64,000 bases of DNA from Hyphomicrobiales bacterium (GCA_900467745.1 UBQW01000065.1:1-64000); one strand, 5' to 3'. Shown: positions 17,358 through 26,605, counted from the stretch's first letter. A program made the numbers and translations. Notes: generated by a model from the letters alone, not told the origin.

Positions 17358-18791
17358 ATGACCCAGACCTCTTCCCATTCTCCCATCCACGTCGTCGGCG
17401 GCGGGCTCGCGGGCTCCGAAGCCGCGTGGCAGATCGCAAACGCCGGCGTTCCCGTCATCTTGCACGAGATGCGCGGCGTGCGCGGCACCGATGCCCACAA
17501 GACGGACCATCTGGCCGAACTCGTCTGTTCGAACTCGTTCCGCTCGGACGATGCGACCGCCAATGCCGTCGGCGTCATCCATGCGGAAATGCGCATGGCG
17601 GGATCGCTGATCATGGCTTGCGCCGACAAGCACCAGGTGCCGGCCGGCGGCGCGCTGGCAGTCGATCGCGATGGGTTCTCGGAAGCCGTCACTAGGGCGG
17701 TGCATGATCATCCGCTCATCACTGTCGTTCGCGAGGAGATCACCGGTCTTCCGCCGAAGGAGTGGGACCTGGCGATCGTCGCCACCGGCCCGCTGACGGC
17801 ACCATCGCTTGCGAGCGCCATCCAGGCCGAGACGGGTGCCGATGCACTCGCCTTCTTCGATGCCATCGCGCCGATCGTCTACCGCGAGAGCATCGACATG
17901 GATATCTGCTGGTATCAGTCGCGCTACGACAAGGTCGGCCCCGGCGGCACGGGCAAGGATTACATCAACTGCCCGATGGACGAGGCGCAATACAATGCCT
18001 TCGTCGACGCGCTGATCGCCGGCGACACGGTTGGTTTCAAGGAATGGGAAGGCACGCCCTATTTCGACGGCTGCCTGCCGATCGAGATCATGGCCGAGCG
18101 CGGCCGCGAGACGCTGCGCCATGGGCCGATGAAGCCGATGGGGCTCACCAACGCGCATAACCCGACGGTCAAGGCCTATGCCGTCGTGCAGCTGCGCCAG
18201 GACAATGCGCTCGGCACGCTCTACAACATGGTCGGCTTCCAGACGAAGCTGAAATACGGCGCGCAGACCGAGATCCTCAAGATGATCCCGGGCTTGCAGA
18301 ATGCCGAGTTCGCGCGTCTCGGCGGCCTGCACCGCAACACCTACATCAATTCGCCGACGCTGCTCGACGGTTCGCTGACGCTGAAGTCGCGGCCGGGCCT
18401 GCGCTTCGCGGGCCAGATCACCGGCTGCGAGGGTTATGTCGAAAGCGCCAGCGTCGGCCTGCTCGCCGGCCGGTTCGCGGCTGCCGAGCGAAAGGGCGAG
18501 ACGGTATCGCTACCGCCTGTGACGACGGCGCTCGGTTCGCTGCTCGGGCATATCACCGGCGGACATATCAGCAATGACGAGGAACCGGGCAAGCGCTCCT
18601 TCCAGCCGATGAATATCAATTTCGGGCTGTTTCCGGAACTCGAGCCGGGCTCGATCGTCAAGCCTGAGGGCGTGAAGCGTTTCCGCGGCAAGGACAAGAC
18701 GATCATGAAGCGGCAGCTGATCGCCAAGCGGGCGCTTGCCGATTGCGCGACGTGGCTCGGCGAGACAGTGCCGGTGGCGAAGACGGCCTGA
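17358..18791 (+). CDS. trmFO: Methylene-THF-dependent tRNA (uracil-54-C5) methyltransferase
   Basis: A 477-residue folate- and FAD-dependent enzyme that makes ribothymidine at position 54 of tRNA. The FAD-binding start HVVGGGLAGSEAAWQ is at about residue 11. The conserved Cys of CSNSFR (flavin adduct site in the family) and the catalytic Cys of YINCPMDEAQ are present. GCEGYVESASVGL near residue 355 is the second flavin motif. ATG 17358 (MTQTSSHSP) was chosen; the open frame back to 17259 is a read-through. The gene lies about 100 bases after the flavoreductase fusion, probably with its own promoter, and is convergent with the rhodanese fusion gene. Confidence 0.95.
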   Translation: MTQTSSHSPIHVVGGGLAGSEAAWQIANAGVPVILHEMRGVRGTDAHKTDHLAELVCSNSFRSDDATANAVGVIHAEMRMAGSLIMACADKHQVPAGGALAVDRDGFSEAVTRAVHDHPLITVVREEITGLPPKEWDLAIVATGPLTAPSLASAIQAETGADALAFFDAIAPIVYRESIDMDICWYQSRYDKVGPGGTGKDYINCPMDEAQYNAFVDALIAGDTVGFKEWEGTPYFDGCLPIEIMAERGRETLRHGPMKPMGLTNAHNPTVKAYAVVQLRQDNALGTLYNMVGFQTKLKYGAQTEILKMIPGLQNAEFARLGGLHRNTYINSPTLLDGSLTLKSRPGLRFAGQITGCEGYVESASVGLLAGRFAAAERKGETVSLPPVTTALGSLLGHITGGHISNDEEPGKRSFQPMNINFGLFPELEPGSIVKPEGVKRFRGKDKTIMKRQLIAKRALADCATWLGETVPVAKTA

Positions 18792-18822
18792 TCGGGCCGT
18801 CTCTGTCCCCAAGCCACACAGG

Positions 18823-19860
18823 TCAGTGGGTGACCGGCCCATTGGCCTTCTTCCAGGCGTCGATGCCGCCTTCGATGTGGCATGCCGATACGATGCCGGC
18901 ATCGTGCGCGGCCTGCACAGCCATGGCGGAGCGTTCACCGAAGGCGCAGTAGAAGACCAGGCGCTTGGTGGTGGATACGCCGAGTTCATGCAGAACGCCG
19001 CCGGCGCTGATGCTTTCAGCGAGCGCCGGATAGGGAAAATGCAGCGATGACGGGATGACACCGTGGCGCTGGCGTTCGCTGTCCTCGCGCAGGTCGATCA
19101 GCGCGACATCGGGCCTGCCCATCAGATCAAAGACCTGCCGCACGCTCAATGACCATCCGTGGCTGTCGACGTCGTGATGATCCATGCCGATCTTCATGTT
19201 GGCCGGCACCGCCACGTCCATCATCTTCGGATTGGCAAGCTTCAGATTGTTCATCAGATCGGCATATTCGTCGGCCGAGCGCACCTGCAGGCGCGGGTTG
19301 AAGGCCTTCTCCTCGCCGATCGTCGAGACCGTGTCGCCCTTGTAGTCGTGGGCGGGGTAAACCAATGTCGTATCGGGCAGCTTCAGAAGACGGCCGAAGA
19401 TGGATTCGAACTGGGCGCGCGGATCGCCGTTCTGGAAATCGGTGCGGCCGGTGCCGCGGATCAGCAGCGTGTCTCCGGTGAAGACACGGTCGGGAAGGAC
19501 GAAGCTGTAGCTATCGTCGGTATGGCCGGGCGTATAGATCACATCGAGCGACAGGCCCTCGATGGTCAGCCTGTCGTTGTCGGACAGGCGCATCGAGACG
19601 ACATCGGCCTTGGTCTGCTCGCCCATGACTGTTGTGCAGTGGGTCTTGTCGCGCAAGGCGCCAAGACCGGTGATGTGATCGGCATGCAGATGCGTGTCCA
19701 CGGCCTTGACCAGCTTCAGGTCGAGTTCATGGATGAGCTGCAGGTAGCGATCGACCTTTTCAAGGACCGGATCGATGATCAGCGCCTCCCCGCCCCGCCT
19801 GCTTGCCATCAGGTAGGAGTAGGTGCTGGATGCGGGGTCGAAAAGCTGACGGAAGATCAT
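18823..19860 (-). CDS. Persulfide dioxygenase-rhodanese fusion (Blh type)
   Basis: A 345-residue fusion. Residues 1-235 are a metallo-beta-lactamase fold of the ETHE1/persulfide dioxygenase type: THLHADHITG, PGHTDDSYSF, FTGDTLLIRGTGRTDF and YPAHDYKG supply the iron ligands. Residues about 245-345 are a rhodanese domain with active-site loop CAFGERS. The combined enzyme would oxidise glutathione persulfide and transfer sulfane sulfur, detoxifying sulfide. Related rhizobial and Agrobacterium Blh proteins sit with a sulfide-responsive BigR repressor; no bigR is visible here. A peroxiredoxin gene lies directly upstream on the same strand (45 bases), so redox and sulfur stress functions are grouped. 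Confidence 0.9.
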   Translation of the reverse strand: MIFRQLFDPASSTYSYLMASRRGGEALIIDPVLEKVDRYLQLIHELDLKLVKAVDTHLHADHITGLGALRDKTHCTTVMGEQTKADVVSMRLSDNDRLTIEGLSLDVIYTPGHTDDSYSFVLPDRVFTGDTLLIRGTGRTDFQNGDPRAQFESIFGRLLKLPDTTLVYPAHDYKGDTVSTIGEEKAFNPRLQVRSADEYADLMNNLKLANPKMMDVAVPANMKIGMDHHDVDSHGWSLSVRQVFDLMGRPDVALIDLREDSERQRHGVIPSSLHFPYPALAESISAGGVLHELGVSTTKRLVFYCAFGERSAMAVQAAHDAGIVSACHIEGGIDAWKKANGPVTH

Positions 19861-19905
19861 CTTCGCCTCCTGCGTTCTGTCCGATATCGATGTCCCGCGT
19901 CGGGC

Positions 19906-20565
19906 CTAGCCCTTCGGCTGCGGCACGATGCGTATGTAGGGCTTGGGCGACACCCAGCCGTCAGGATACTGCTTCTTCGCGTCCTCGTCGGAGACCGAAC
20001 CGGCGATGATGACGTCGCCGCCGTTCTGCCAGTTGGCCGGCGTCGCGACCTTGTGCTTGGCGGTCAGTTGCAGAGAGTCGATGACGCGGATGACTTCGTC
20101 GAAGTTGCGGCCTGTCGTCATCGGGTAGACGAGAATCAGCTTGATCTTCTTGTCCGGGCCAATGACGAAGACATTGCGAACCGTCTGGTTGTCGGCCGCG
20201 GTGCGGACGGTCGGATCACCCGACACAGCTGCCGGCAGCATGTGGTAGAGCTTGGAGACGTTGAAATCGACGTCGGCGATCATCGGGTAGTTGGGGCGCG
20301 TGCCTTGCGTTTCCTCAATGTCGTTCATCCAGCCGTCGTGACGATCCAGCGGATCGACGGAGAGGCCGATGATCTTGACGCCGCGACGGTCGAACTCCGG
20401 CTTGATCTTCGCCATGTAGCCGAGTTCCGTGGTGCAGACCGGCGTGAAATCCTTGGGATGCGAAAACAGGACCGCCCAGGAGCTGCCGATCCAATCATGA
20501 AAATTGATCGTGCCTTCGGTCGTCTGCGCCTCGAAATCGGGAGCAATGTCGTTGATGGCAAGCAT
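19906..20565 (-). CDS. 1-Cys peroxiredoxin (Prx6-like)
   Basis: A 219-residue thiol peroxidase reducing hydrogen peroxide and organic hydroperoxides. The peroxidatic Cys44 lies in HPKDFTPVCTTE. The long C-terminal extension (VIRVIDSLQLTAKHKVATP) and lack of an obvious resolving cysteine place it in the Prx6/1-Cys group. The complement shows GGAGGTAATT before ATG 20565 (MLAINDIAPDF), an excellent ribosome-binding site; the longer in-frame ORF to 20709 is not needed. It probably heads an operon with the persulfide dioxygenase fusion downstream. Confidence 0.93.
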   Translation of the reverse strand: MLAINDIAPDFEAQTTEGTINFHDWIGSSWAVLFSHPKDFTPVCTTELGYMAKIKPEFDRRGVKIIGLSVDPLDRHDGWMNDIEETQGTRPNYPMIADVDFNVSKLYHMLPAAVSGDPTVRTAADNQTVRNVFVIGPDKKIKLILVYPMTTGRNFDEVIRVIDSLQLTAKHKVATPANWQNGGDVIIAGSVSDEDAKKQYPDGWVSPKPYIRIVPQPKG

Positions 20566-20734
20566 AATTACCTCCAATAAGTTGCAGGAAAATTCACACG
20601 GTTTCGCTGAGTGCGCGAAACATGCTCCACTTTGAGGACTAAGGCAATATGACACGAAAGAGGTAGCGCGGTCGGAAAAACGTCGAGAACCCGGCGCATG
20701 GCCGGGCATTGCTCGAGCGAAAACTGGAGGCAGT

Positions 20735-21214
20735 TTACCGGTGGTTGGCGGCGGTCGGGTCTGTCAGCGGCAGTTCGCGATCGGGTTCGGCGACGTAGTT
20801 GCCGAGCAGCCAGAGGGCGACTTCGGAGGCTTCCTTCGGCGAGGCGAACTCGAAGGTGCCGTTCTGGTGCGGTGTATCGAGGAAATCGACCGTCAGGCCC
20901 CTGCCGCTGTCGGAGCTCTGAACCCGCACCCTGCCCGGCTGGATGACCTGGCAGGAGTAATGGCGCTGCATGCTGCGCATGAAGCCGGCCTTGTTGTCGT
21001 GCAGGCGAACGAAGACCACCTGGCCGTTGGCCGTCGCCTGCAGCGAGCGGATCGCTTCAGTCGGGAAGGCGCGGTTGAACTCGATGATGGCAAGACCGGT
21101 ATCGTGCAGGCCCTGCTCCTCATGCTTCGCCGACATGCGCACGGCGATGAAGGCCACGATGACGAGCATCACGAAAAGAGTGGCCCAGATCATTATGCTC
21201 ACGTCACACTCCAT
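20735..21214 (-). CDS. Single-span membrane hypothetical protein
   Basis: A protein of 159 residues from ATG 21214, or 152 from the next Met. One N-terminal transmembrane helix (IWATLFVMLVIVAFIAV) is followed by a soluble domain of about 120 residues with alternating beta segments (QVVFVRLHDNKAGFMRSM, TFEFASPKEASEVALWL). No family was recognised. It lies between the peroxiredoxin gene and the squalene/phytoene synthase-like gene, all on the minus strand, but with gaps of about 60 to 170 bases. It may be an inner-membrane anchor or sensor; this is a guess. Confidence 0.7.
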   Translation of the reverse strand: MECDVSIMIWATLFVMLVIVAFIAVRMSAKHEEQGLHDTGLAIIEFNRAFPTEAIRSLQATANGQVVFVRLHDNKAGFMRSMQRHYSCQVIQPGRVRVQSSDSGRGLTVDFLDTPHQNGTFEFASPKEASEVALWLLGNYVAEPDRELPLTDPTAANHR

Positions 21215-21273
21215 TCAAAGCAAGCGATGATGACAGCTATAACGCGCGAGGCTTGCGCGAGTTTGAACGAGCC

Positions 21274-22125
21274 TCAGATTTTCTTGCGCATCAGCGCCAC
21301 GGTCATGCCGATCTGGCGGCGCCATTGCGGTTGCTGCGCGGAGCGATCGAACAGCCCCGCCCCCAGCTTCTGCGCCTTCGACAGCACTGGCGCAGCCAGT
21401 GCTGCGGGAAGGAAGGCCGGGAAGACCGGTTGCGGGATCGCGACCTTGCGCGCTTTCGCGAGGTGGTCGCGGCCGAGGCCGGCGAAGGCCTCGATGGCGG
21501 CCGAGATGCGCGCCTTGTCTTCGCCAGCGAGGAAGGTGTCTCGGTCAAGTCCGGTGGCGGCGAGGATCTCGAGCGGGATGTAGATCTGGCCGCGATGGCG
21601 ATGGAGCGGCATCAGGAGCAGCAATCCCGCGATCGCCTGGGCTACACCGGCATGGCCTGCGGCTTCGGCCGACTTCGCCGCCTCGTCGGGTGACAGGATC
21701 AGGCTTGCGAGTTGGATCAGCGCCGAGGCTGTCTCGCCGGCATAGCCTTCCAGCGCGCCGCGCGATTCCATCGGATCGTCGTAGAGGTCGAAGATGCGGG
21801 CGTCGATCATATCCGACAATGTCTTACGCGGCAGGCGATGCGCCTCGATCGCGGCCAGCAGCGCGGCAGCCACCGGGTTGGCCTCGGTGGAGCCGTGCGC
21901 GGTTCCCTCCAGAAGATCGCGCCAATATTGCATGCGGACTTCACCGGGCAACGGCTCGTGCACGAGATCGCGGATGCGGGCGAGTTCGGCGTTGAACGCA
22001 TAGAGCGCCGCCAGCGCGCCGCGCTTGTCTTCTGGAGACAGCAAGCAGGCGAGATAGCGATCACGATCGCTGTCGCGCAGCATCGCCAGGCAGATGTCCT
22101 GGTTCGTCGAGGATTGATCGGCCAT
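21274..22125 (-). CDS. Squalene/phytoene synthase-like protein (NDUFAF6 type)
   Basis: A 283-residue member of the squalene/phytoene synthase superfamily. The aligned regions are ALYAFNAELARIRD, MQYWRDLLEG and the second-motif area DDPMESRGALEGYAGETASAL. The strict DxxxD prenyl-diphosphate motifs are degenerate, which argues against a terpene synthase and for the NDUFAF6 (C8orf38) group, whose mitochondrial member assists complex I assembly. Only 3 bases separate it from the Mth938-domain gene, itself an NDUFAF3-type protein, so the pair look co-translated. Function in complex I biogenesis is inferred from the human homologues. Confidence 0.85.
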   Translation of the reverse strand: MADQSSTNQDICLAMLRDSDRDRYLACLLSPEDKRGALAALYAFNAELARIRDLVHEPLPGEVRMQYWRDLLEGTAHGSTEANPVAAALLAAIEAHRLPRKTLSDMIDARIFDLYDDPMESRGALEGYAGETASALIQLASLILSPDEAAKSAEAAGHAGVAQAIAGLLLLMPLHRHRGQIYIPLEILAATGLDRDTFLAGEDKARISAAIEAFAGLGRDHLAKARKVAIPQPVFPAFLPAALAAPVLSKAQKLGAGLFDRSAQQPQWRRQIGMTVALMRKKI

Positions 22126-22128
22126 GTG

Positions 22129-22515
22129 TCAGACCGCGATCAGCGCCGCTGCGACGGCGCGCGATTCCATCAGCATGATGTTGAAGGTGCGCACAGCGGC
22201 ACCCGTGCTCATCGAATCCGAGGAGATGCCGGCAGCCTTCAGGGCGGCTTTCAGGTCGGCGGGGATCGGGCGCATGTCGACACCGGTGCCGAGCAGCAGG
22301 AATTCGATCTCGGACGCTTCGTTCAGGACGCGCTGCAGGTTTTCGATCGACAGCGGCATGGTCGCATCCATGTTCCAGCCGTGGATGCCCGACGGCAGGC
22401 AGAGGATGGAGCCGCGATGCGACATGTCGGCGAAGCGGAAGCCGCCATTCCCGTAGGTATCGATCGGAGCGCGACCGGGAAAATGCGCTTCGCGTATTTC
22501 TATGCCTCTTGCCAT
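22129..22515 (-). CDS. Mth938-domain protein (NDUFAF3 type)
   Basis: A 128-residue protein of the Mth938/DUF498 fold. Signature stretches are YGNGGFRFADM, FLLLGTGVD and GISSDSMSTGAAVRTFNIM. Its mitochondrial relative NDUFAF3 is a complex I assembly factor. It is packed tightly: 4 bases after secDF stops and 3 bases before the squalene/phytoene synthase-like gene. The start at 22515 (MARGIEIREAHF) was chosen; the ORF extends further upstream but that part overlaps secDF. No catalytic residues are evident, in keeping with a scaffold or assembly role. Confidence 0.88.
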   Translation of the reverse strand: MARGIEIREAHFPGRAPIDTYGNGGFRFADMSHRGSILCLPSGIHGWNMDATMPLSIENLQRVLNEASEIEFLLLGTGVDMRPIPADLKAALKAAGISSDSMSTGAAVRTFNIMLMESRAVAAALIAV

Positions 22516-22519
22516 ATTC

Positions 22520-25051
22520 TCACACTGCCGGCTTGCCGGGCTGGGCGGCCGGTTCCGGTACTTTCTTGTCGTTATCGTTATCGAGCGCATCCGGGCGGAG
22601 CTTGAAGACGATCAGCACCGGTGCAGCAATGTAGATGGAGGAAAACGTGCCGATGGCAACGCCAACAAGCATGATGAAGGCGAAGGAGCGGATGACCTCG
22701 CCGCCGAAGATCGCCAGCGCGAGCAGCGCCAGCATGGTGGTGGCGGCGGTCAACACGGTGCGCGACAGCGTCTGGTTGATCGAAGCATCGATCAGGATCG
22801 GCAGCGGCATCTTGCGGTAGCGCTTCAGGTTTTCGCGCATGCGGTCGTAGACCACGACGGTATCGTTGAGCGAATAGCCGATGATCGTCAGAAGGGCGGC
22901 GACGCTGGTCAGGTTGAACTCGATGCCTGATAGCACGAAGAGCCCGAGGATCAGGATGATGTCGTGCAGCGTGGCAACGATGGCGCCGACGGCGAACTGC
23001 CACTCGAAGCGCATCCAGATATAGACGAGGATGACGATGAGCGAGGCGAGCACGCCGAGCGAGGCGGCGCGGGTGAGTTCACCTGAGATGGCGGGGCCGA
23101 CCACTTCGACACGGCGGAAATCATAGTCGTTGGCGAGTTCGTCGCGCACCAGCGTGACCGCCGACTGTTCGGCATTCTCGCCGCCACCCTGCGCTTCCAG
23201 CTGGATCAGCGCGCCGGCGGGATCGGCCAGCCTGCGGGCAAGGATGTCGCCGATCGGCAGGTCGCCGAGGCGGGCCTGGATATCCTCAAGATCGGCCGCG
23301 CCCTGCTTGGCCTTGACCTCGATGATCGAGCCACCGGCGAAGTCGATACCGAGATGCATTCCGATGGCCGCGAAGCCCAGCATGGCGGCGAGGCAAAGGG
23401 CGGCCGATGCGGTGAAGACATAGCGGCGGATGCCCATGAAGCGGATGTTGGCGCGGTCGAAGATGCCGGTGTGGACATCCTTCGGCAGATGCCGGGGATG
23501 ACGGCGATGCAGCCAGGTGACGACGATCCAGCGGGTGAGCGTGACGGCCGTGAAGATGGTGGTCAGGATGCCGGCGGCGAGCGTGACGGCAAAGCCACGC
23601 ACCGCGTCGTTGCCGAGGAAATAGAGGATGACGGCGGCGATGAAGATGGTGACGTTGGCATCGAGGATCGTCATGATCGCGCGGGAAAAGCCGTAGTCGA
23701 TCGCCTCGAAGAAGGGCCGCCCGGTCTTCGCCTCGTCGCGGATGCGCTCGTAGATCAGCACATTGGCGTCGACAGCCATGCCCATGATCAGCACGATGCC
23801 GGCAATGCCAGGCAAGGTGAGCGTGGCACCGATGAGGCTCATCACCGCGAGGATGAGGATGAGGTTCAGGAGCAGCGACAAAGCGGCGATGAGGCCGAGG
23901 CCGCGATAGAAGCCGAACATGAGGCCGATGACCAGGATGGCAGCGACGATGCCGGCGACGAGCCCTGCCCGCGCCGATTCCGCGCCGAGCGCCGGGCTGA
24001 CCGTGCGCTCCTCGACCGTCGTCAGCGTCGCGGGAAGCGCGCCCGCGCGCAGCATGAGGGCGAGATCGCTCGCCCCTTGCTCAGTGTAGCTGACCGGGAT
24101 CTCGCCCTTGCCGTCGAGGATCGGAGCGCTGATCGGGAGCGACGCCATGACCTGATCGTCAAAGATGATCGCAAGGTGGCCGCCGGCGTGCTGCTGCGTC
24201 TTCTCGGCCAGGCGTTTGGTGCCTTCGGCGTCGAGCGCGTAGCGGATCGCGACCGTGTCGGCCTGCACATCCGCGAAGGATTGGACATCGACGACATTGG
24301 CGCTGGTGATGAAATCGGTACGGTCCACGAGATAGGGGATCGGCGGATCATCCAGCGAATAGAGAACCTCGGAGCTCGCCGGCCAGCGGCCGTTGACCGC
24401 GTCCTGCCCCGACATGGTTTCGTCGAGCATGCGCACGGATAGCTTGGCGGGTTCGTTGAGGATGTTCTTCAGACGCTCCGCATCGATGACGCCGACGACC
24501 TGGACATCGAGGCGATCGGCACCCTCGGGCTTGATCGCGAAATCCGGATTGCCGAGACCGGCGATGCGGCGGCTGACGATATCGACGGATTGGGCCTGCG
24601 CCTCTGAAATGGCGGCGTCGATGGCGGCATTCGCGATCTCGATCGTTAGATCGCCGCTATTGGCCTGCTTGAGCGTGACGCCTTGTGTCGAGGTCAGATT
24701 TTTCAGCGCGGCGACGGCGGCGTCGACCTGCGCGGGGTCGGTGATCTTGACGGTGACCGTCTGGTCGTTGCCGGTAAGCCCGGTGTAACGGATATTCGCC
24801 TGGCGCAAGGAGCGGCTGATCTCGCCGACGGTGGCGACCAGCTTCTGGCGCGCGACATCGGCGCGGTCGACCTCGAAGACGACATGCGTGCCGCCGCGAA
24901 GATCGGAGCCCAGCACGACGCGGTGCTTGGACAGCCAGGAAGACAGCAGGCCGGACTGGCCAACCGGCAGGAAATTGGGGGCCGCGATCAACACAGCCAC
25001 CAGCACCACAAACCAGATCAGAAGGGTCTTCCAGCGGGAAAAATGAAGCAT
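22520..25051 (-). CDS. secDF: Fused SecD-SecF protein export subunit
   Basis: An 843-residue fusion of SecD (about residues 1-525) and SecF (about 545-830). They are membrane accessory subunits of the Sec translocon that use proton motive force to complete protein export. The SecD part has an N-terminal anchor, a large periplasmic domain (SDLRGGTHVVFEVD) and a helix bundle containing GMAVDANVLIYERIRDE. The SecF part has FAGGSIIEVKA and GYSLNDTVVVYDRMREN. Twelve transmembrane segments are expected. It follows yajC on the minus strand and is followed by the Mth938 and NDUFAF6-like genes. Fused SecDF occurs in a minority of lineages and is usual in rhizobia. Confidence 0.96.
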   Translation of the reverse strand: MLHFSRWKTLLIWFVVLVAVLIAAPNFLPVGQSGLLSSWLSKHRVVLGSDLRGGTHVVFEVDRADVARQKLVATVGEISRSLRQANIRYTGLTGNDQTVTVKITDPAQVDAAVAALKNLTSTQGVTLKQANSGDLTIEIANAAIDAAISEAQAQSVDIVSRRIAGLGNPDFAIKPEGADRLDVQVVGVIDAERLKNILNEPAKLSVRMLDETMSGQDAVNGRWPASSEVLYSLDDPPIPYLVDRTDFITSANVVDVQSFADVQADTVAIRYALDAEGTKRLAEKTQQHAGGHLAIIFDDQVMASLPISAPILDGKGEIPVSYTEQGASDLALMLRAGALPATLTTVEERTVSPALGAESARAGLVAGIVAAILVIGLMFGFYRGLGLIAALSLLLNLILILAVMSLIGATLTLPGIAGIVLIMGMAVDANVLIYERIRDEAKTGRPFFEAIDYGFSRAIMTILDANVTIFIAAVILYFLGNDAVRGFAVTLAAGILTTIFTAVTLTRWIVVTWLHRRHPRHLPKDVHTGIFDRANIRFMGIRRYVFTASAALCLAAMLGFAAIGMHLGIDFAGGSIIEVKAKQGAADLEDIQARLGDLPIGDILARRLADPAGALIQLEAQGGGENAEQSAVTLVRDELANDYDFRRVEVVGPAISGELTRAASLGVLASLIVILVYIWMRFEWQFAVGAIVATLHDIILILGLFVLSGIEFNLTSVAALLTIIGYSLNDTVVVYDRMRENLKRYRKMPLPILIDASINQTLSRTVLTAATTMLALLALAIFGGEVIRSFAFIMLVGVAIGTFSSIYIAAPVLIVFKLRPDALDNDNDKKVPEPAAQPGKPAV

Positions 25052-25106
25052 TTTCTCTCGACTATGTCAGATCCGGGTGATCCGGTTCGTGGAATATGCG
25101 TGATGA

Positions 25107-25451
25107 TTATGCGGCGTCTGCCTTTACGGGCTCGCCCTTGACACGGATCTCGGTGACGCCGGTGCGGACGATGCGAACGCGCACGCCATCAGCAATTTCG
25201 ACTTCGATTTCTTTTTCGTCAATCACCTTGGTGACCTTGCCGACGAGACCGCCTGACGTGACGACCTGGTCGCCGCGACGGATCGCCTTCAGGGCTTCGT
25301 CGCGCTTCTTGGCCTGGGCGCGCTGCGGACGGATGAGCAGGAAATACCAGACGACCATCAGCGGCACGAACAGGATGATCATTTCGAAGCCGGAACCGAA
25401 CGGCGACGCCGCGCTGTCGGTGGCCTGGGCGAATGCCGGGGTGATGAACAT
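25107..25451 (-). CDS. yajC: Preprotein translocase accessory subunit YajC
   Basis: A 114-residue small membrane protein of the SecDF-YajC complex. A short N-terminus (MFITPAFAQA) is followed by one transmembrane helix (FEMIILFVPLMVVWYFLLIRPQ) ending in the characteristic RPQRAQAKKRDE, then a basic and acidic cytoplasmic domain (RRGDQVVTSGGLVGKVTKV). It is the first gene of the cluster, 55 bases before secDF. The divergent DUF815 ATPase gene starts about 210 bases away, so the intervening region should contain both promoters. Confidence 0.95.
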   Translation of the reverse strand: MFITPAFAQATDSAASPFGSGFEMIILFVPLMVVWYFLLIRPQRAQAKKRDEALKAIRRGDQVVTSGGLVGKVTKVIDEKEIEVEIADGVRVRIVRTGVTEIRVKGEPVKADAA

Positions 25452-25660
25452 GCTAATCTCCTCAAACTTTTCCGGAGGCGGATTGTCGCCTTTTTTCTCG
25501 GTGGCCGGACTATAATTATGGTCTTTGCGATTGCAACTGAAACAGCCGAAAACCGTACCGATTCCGCTGCCTCATAACCTTTCCGCTTATAAAACACCAT
25601 GCTACCCGGCTAGGAAAAGCGATTGGCACACAGCCGCATACGCCCCAAGGAGGAAACGCC

Positions 25661-26533
25661 ATGGCCGAAGACGTCAACAGCATCATTCTCGGTGAACTGC
25701 GCCGCCTTGCCGATGCCGTGGAACGGCTCGCCGGACCGCCGCCCGCCGTCAACGACTGGAACGCGGCCGATTGCTTCGTCTGGGCCCCTGCCCGCCAGCA
25801 TCTGCAGCCTGTCCAGCGTCCAAACCGCGTGGCGCTGGCGCTGATCCGCGGCGTCGATCGCGTGCGCGACATCCTGCACGAAAACACGGTGCGTTTCGCC
25901 GAAGGGTATGCCGCCAACAACGTGCTCCTGTGGGGCGCGCGGGGCATGGGCAAGTCGTCGCTGGTGAAGGCCGTTCACGAAGATGTCAGACGCGAGAGCG
26001 GCGTGTCGCTGAAACTCGTCGAGGTACACCGCGAGGATATCGCCAGCCTGCCGGTGCTGCTCGACCTCTTGAAGGACACGCCGCACCGGGTCATCGTCTT
26101 CTGCGACGACCTGTCCTTCGACCATGACGACACGGCCTACAAGTCGCTGAAGGCGGCGCTCGACGGCGGTGTTGAGGGACGGCCCGACAACGTGCTGTTC
26201 TATGCGACCTCCAACCGTCGCCACCTGTTGCCGCGCCACATGATGGAGAACGAGCAGTCGACGGCGATCAACCCGTCGGAGGCGGTGGAGGAGAAGGTGT
26301 CGCTGTCGGACCGCTTCGGGCTGTGGCTCGGCTTCCACAAGTGCAGCCAGGAAGACTATCTGACGATGATCGACGGATATGCCGCACACTTCAAACTGCC
26401 GCTCGACCGCGAGACGCTGCATGCGGAAGCGCTGGAATGGGCAACCACGCGCGGTGCGCGCTCGGGCCGCGTTGCCTGGCAGTATATCCAGGACCTCGCG
26501 GGCCGGAAGCGGATCGCGCTCGACAGAGCCTGA
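25661..26533 (+). CDS. DUF815 family P-loop ATPase
   Basis: A 290-residue predicted AAA+-like ATPase. The Walker A motif GARGMGKSS is at about residue 91 and the Walker B region VIVFCDDLSF at about 145. Sensor-like residues follow (LFYATSNRRHLLP). AAGGAGG precedes the ATG. The family is widespread next to yajC in alphaproteobacteria but its role is not established. It is monocistronic, with its own terminator at 26561, and is divergent from yajC-secDF. Confidence 0.92.
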   Translation: MAEDVNSIILGELRRLADAVERLAGPPPAVNDWNAADCFVWAPARQHLQPVQRPNRVALALIRGVDRVRDILHENTVRFAEGYAANNVLLWGARGMGKSSLVKAVHEDVRRESGVSLKLVEVHREDIASLPVLLDLLKDTPHRVIVFCDDLSFDHDDTAYKSLKAALDGGVEGRPDNVLFYATSNRRHLLPRHMMENEQSTAINPSEAVEEKVSLSDRFGLWLGFHKCSQEDYLTMIDGYAAHFKLPLDRETLHAEALEWATTRGARSGRVAWQYIQDLAGRKRIALDRA

Positions 26534-26560
26534 TGGCTGCTTTTACAATTGCCTGAAACG

Positions 26561-26590
26561 ACAAAAGCCCGGCATCCGCCGGGCTTTTGC
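26561..26590 (+). terminator. Intrinsic terminator after the DUF815 ATPase gene
   Basis: An 11-bp perfect stem AAAAGCCCGGC / GCCGGGCTTTT with loop ATCC. The A/T flanks also allow use by the convergent M23 gene. Confidence 0.9.
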
Positions 26591-26605
26591 ATTGTCCTCG
26601 ATACA

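Noticed and set aside
19159..20580. A 473-codon plus-strand frame opposite the persulfide dioxygenase and peroxiredoxin genes
   Set aside because: It spans two well-supported minus-strand genes and their intergenic gap and has a shadow-type composition.
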